From an uncultured Roseateles sp. (GTDB lineage Bacteria; Pseudomonadota; Gammaproteobacteria; Burkholderiales; Burkholderiaceae_C), in assembly GCF_913777145.1 (NCBI RefSeq), contig NZ_CAJYPS010000027.1:372001-436000 (forward strand): a DNA stretch of 64,000 bases, read 5' to 3'. Positions 63,067-64,000 of this stretch are shown here, piece by piece. Every line of letters starts with the position of its first letter. Position 1 is the stretch's first letter. The translations under genes and the position numbers were made by a program. The notes under the pieces were generated by a model, which saw only the letters and a list, made by a program, of their open reading frames with translations, did not search any database and was not told the origin of the DNA.

Positions 63067-64000
63067 ATGAAGAAGCTCGCCCCCCTGTTCGCCGCGCTCG
63101 CCACCGCCCTGGTGCTGGGTGCCACGCCAGCCGTTCATGCCAGCACCGGGCCGGGCGTGGCCTGGCAGGCCGCCGCGGCCGATGCCGACATCGAGCGCTA
63201 CTTCGCGCTCGCCAAGACCGAGAAGAAGCCCGTGCTGCTGTACTGGGGCGCCAAGTGGTGCCCGCCGTGCAACCAGCTCAAGGCCACCCTCTTCAACCGC
63301 GCGGACTTCATCGAGCAGAGCAAGGCCTTCGTGGCCGTGGGCATCGATGGCGACGCGCCCGGCGCGCAGAAGCTGGGCACGCGCTTCAAGGTGCGCGGCT
63401 ACCCCACGCTGATCCTGTTCAGCCCCACGGGCCAGGAAGTCACCCGCCTGCCCGGCGAGGCCGACGCGGCCCAGGTGATGAAGGTGCTGCAGCTGGGCCT
63501 GTCCAGCGGCCGCCCGGTCAAGACCGTGCTGGCCGATGCCAAGGCCGGCAAGAAGCTGTCCGCCAATGAATGGCGGCTGCTGGGCTTCTACGGCTGGGAG
63601 ACCGACGAGCAGCAACTGGTGCCCGCCGAGCAGCGCGCCGCCACGCTGGCCCAGCTGGCCAAGCTCAGCGAGGGCGTGGACGCCGAGACGACGACGCGGC
63701 TGTGGCTGAAGTCCCTGGGCGCCGAGGGCAAGGCCGACGCCGCCCAGCTGGAGCGCGTGCGCGCGGTTCTGGCCGACCCGGCCCAGGCCCATGCGCAGAT
63801 GGACGTGCTCACCAACGAGGCGCCCGACATCATCAAGGCCGTGGCGCCCCAGCCCGGCGAGGCCCGCCAGCAGCTGGTGGCCGCCTTCGACGCGGCGCTC
63901 AAGCGCCTGAACGCCGACACCACGCTGTCGCGCGCCGACCGCCTGAACGCGCTGCAGGGCCGCATCGAGCTGGCCCGGCTGGACCAGCCGCGCGAGGCGG
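63067..64000 (+). CDS. Thioredoxin-family exported protein, 3' end outside window
   Basis: The protein is open through the window edge (at least 311 residues). It has a signal peptide (MKKLAPLFAALATALVLGAT, cleavage around PAVHA-S) and a thioredoxin domain with active-site WCPPC (64-68), then RGYPTLILF with its cis-Pro. A long helical C-terminal region follows (from about residue 170: WRLLGFYGWETDEQQLVPAE ...). The active-site pair is intact, so a periplasmic disulfide reductase role is likely. The full length is unknown. Confidence 0.85.
   Translation, partial: MKKLAPLFAALATALVLGATPAVHASTGPGVAWQAAAADADIERYFALAKTEKKPVLLYWGAKWCPPCNQLKATLFNRADFIEQSKAFVAVGIDGDAPGAQKLGTRFKVRGYPTLILFSPTGQEVTRLPGEADAAQVMKVLQLGLSSGRPVKTVLADAKAGKKLSANEWRLLGFYGWETDEQQLVPAEQRAATLAQLAKLSEGVDAETTTRLWLKSLGAEGKADAAQLERVRAVLADPAQAHAQMDVLTNEAPDIIKAVAPQPGEARQQLVAAFDAALKRLNADTTLSRADRLNALQGRIELARLDQPREA

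Overview
The window is GC-rich DNA typical of a betaproteobacterium of the order Burkholderiales, most like the Rubrivivax/Leptothrix/Roseateles group. The signs are a DUF2164 protein, GspB/ExeA, four PEP-CTERM surface proteins, a type-B PutA next to an Lrp-type regulator, and a CzcE-like protein with a heavy-metal two-component system. Species assignment is inference. No rRNA, tRNA, CRISPR array, transposase or phage gene was seen. Genes are densely packed on both strands, with many 1-4 bp stop/start overlaps.

Layout. 1-3210: end of a branched-chain-amino-acid-type ABC operon (binding protein cut by the window edge, LivH, LivM). 3453-6666: isochorismatase-fold hydrolase, DUF1275 membrane protein, CPA1 Na+/H+ antiporter. 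6683-10200 (minus): a three-gene membrane cassette (large GT-C-like protein, HAD-UbiA fusion, small four-helix transporter) that looks like lipid-linked sugar synthesis. 10441-12630: MaoC-like protein and two exported proteins. 12641-18251: a glutathione transferase, UbiA, a solute-binding protein, a Gfo/Idh/MocA oxidoreductase, an AP2-like protein, UbiC and ProC, so the first two steps of ubiquinone synthesis lie close together. 18289-28368: diguanylate cyclase, a pseudo-hydrolase lipoprotein, an ABC exporter, small proteins, a VCBS-repeat lipoprotein and the GspB/ExeA pair. 28813-31047: three tandem PEP-CTERM paralogues. 31054-39787: MocR-type regulator, small genes, a MITE-like element, putA and its divergent Lrp-type regulator.

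39975-41698 is a visibly AT-richer two-gene island encoding a DUF262 (GmrS/ParB-like) protein and a HEPN-type putative ribonuclease, overlapping by 1 bp. It is followed by a dispersed-repeat-like segment with a very strong hairpin. This is the best candidate for an uncharacterised anti-phage or abortive-infection module here.

42120-47431: VOC protein, dienelactone hydrolase, GTP cyclohydrolase II and a NitT/TauT-type ABC transporter with an unusual double permease. 47453-50909: a metal-sensing unit, with a CopR/CusR-like operator, CzcE-like protein, exported alpha/beta hydrolase, response regulator and sensor kinase. 51019-57081: another PEP-CTERM protein, acyl-CoA synthetase, DMT transporter, small proteins, a PD-(D/E)xK nuclease candidate and a DUF4397 lipoprotein. 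57253-64000: FadH-type reductase, AraC regulator, metallo-beta-lactamase-fold lipoprotein, SRPBCC protein, an antisense small gene, an AlkD-like protein and a truncated thioredoxin-family protein.

Three intergenic spacers (after 1142, 44039 and 45998) carry copies of one GC-rich repeat family sitting directly between co-directional genes.
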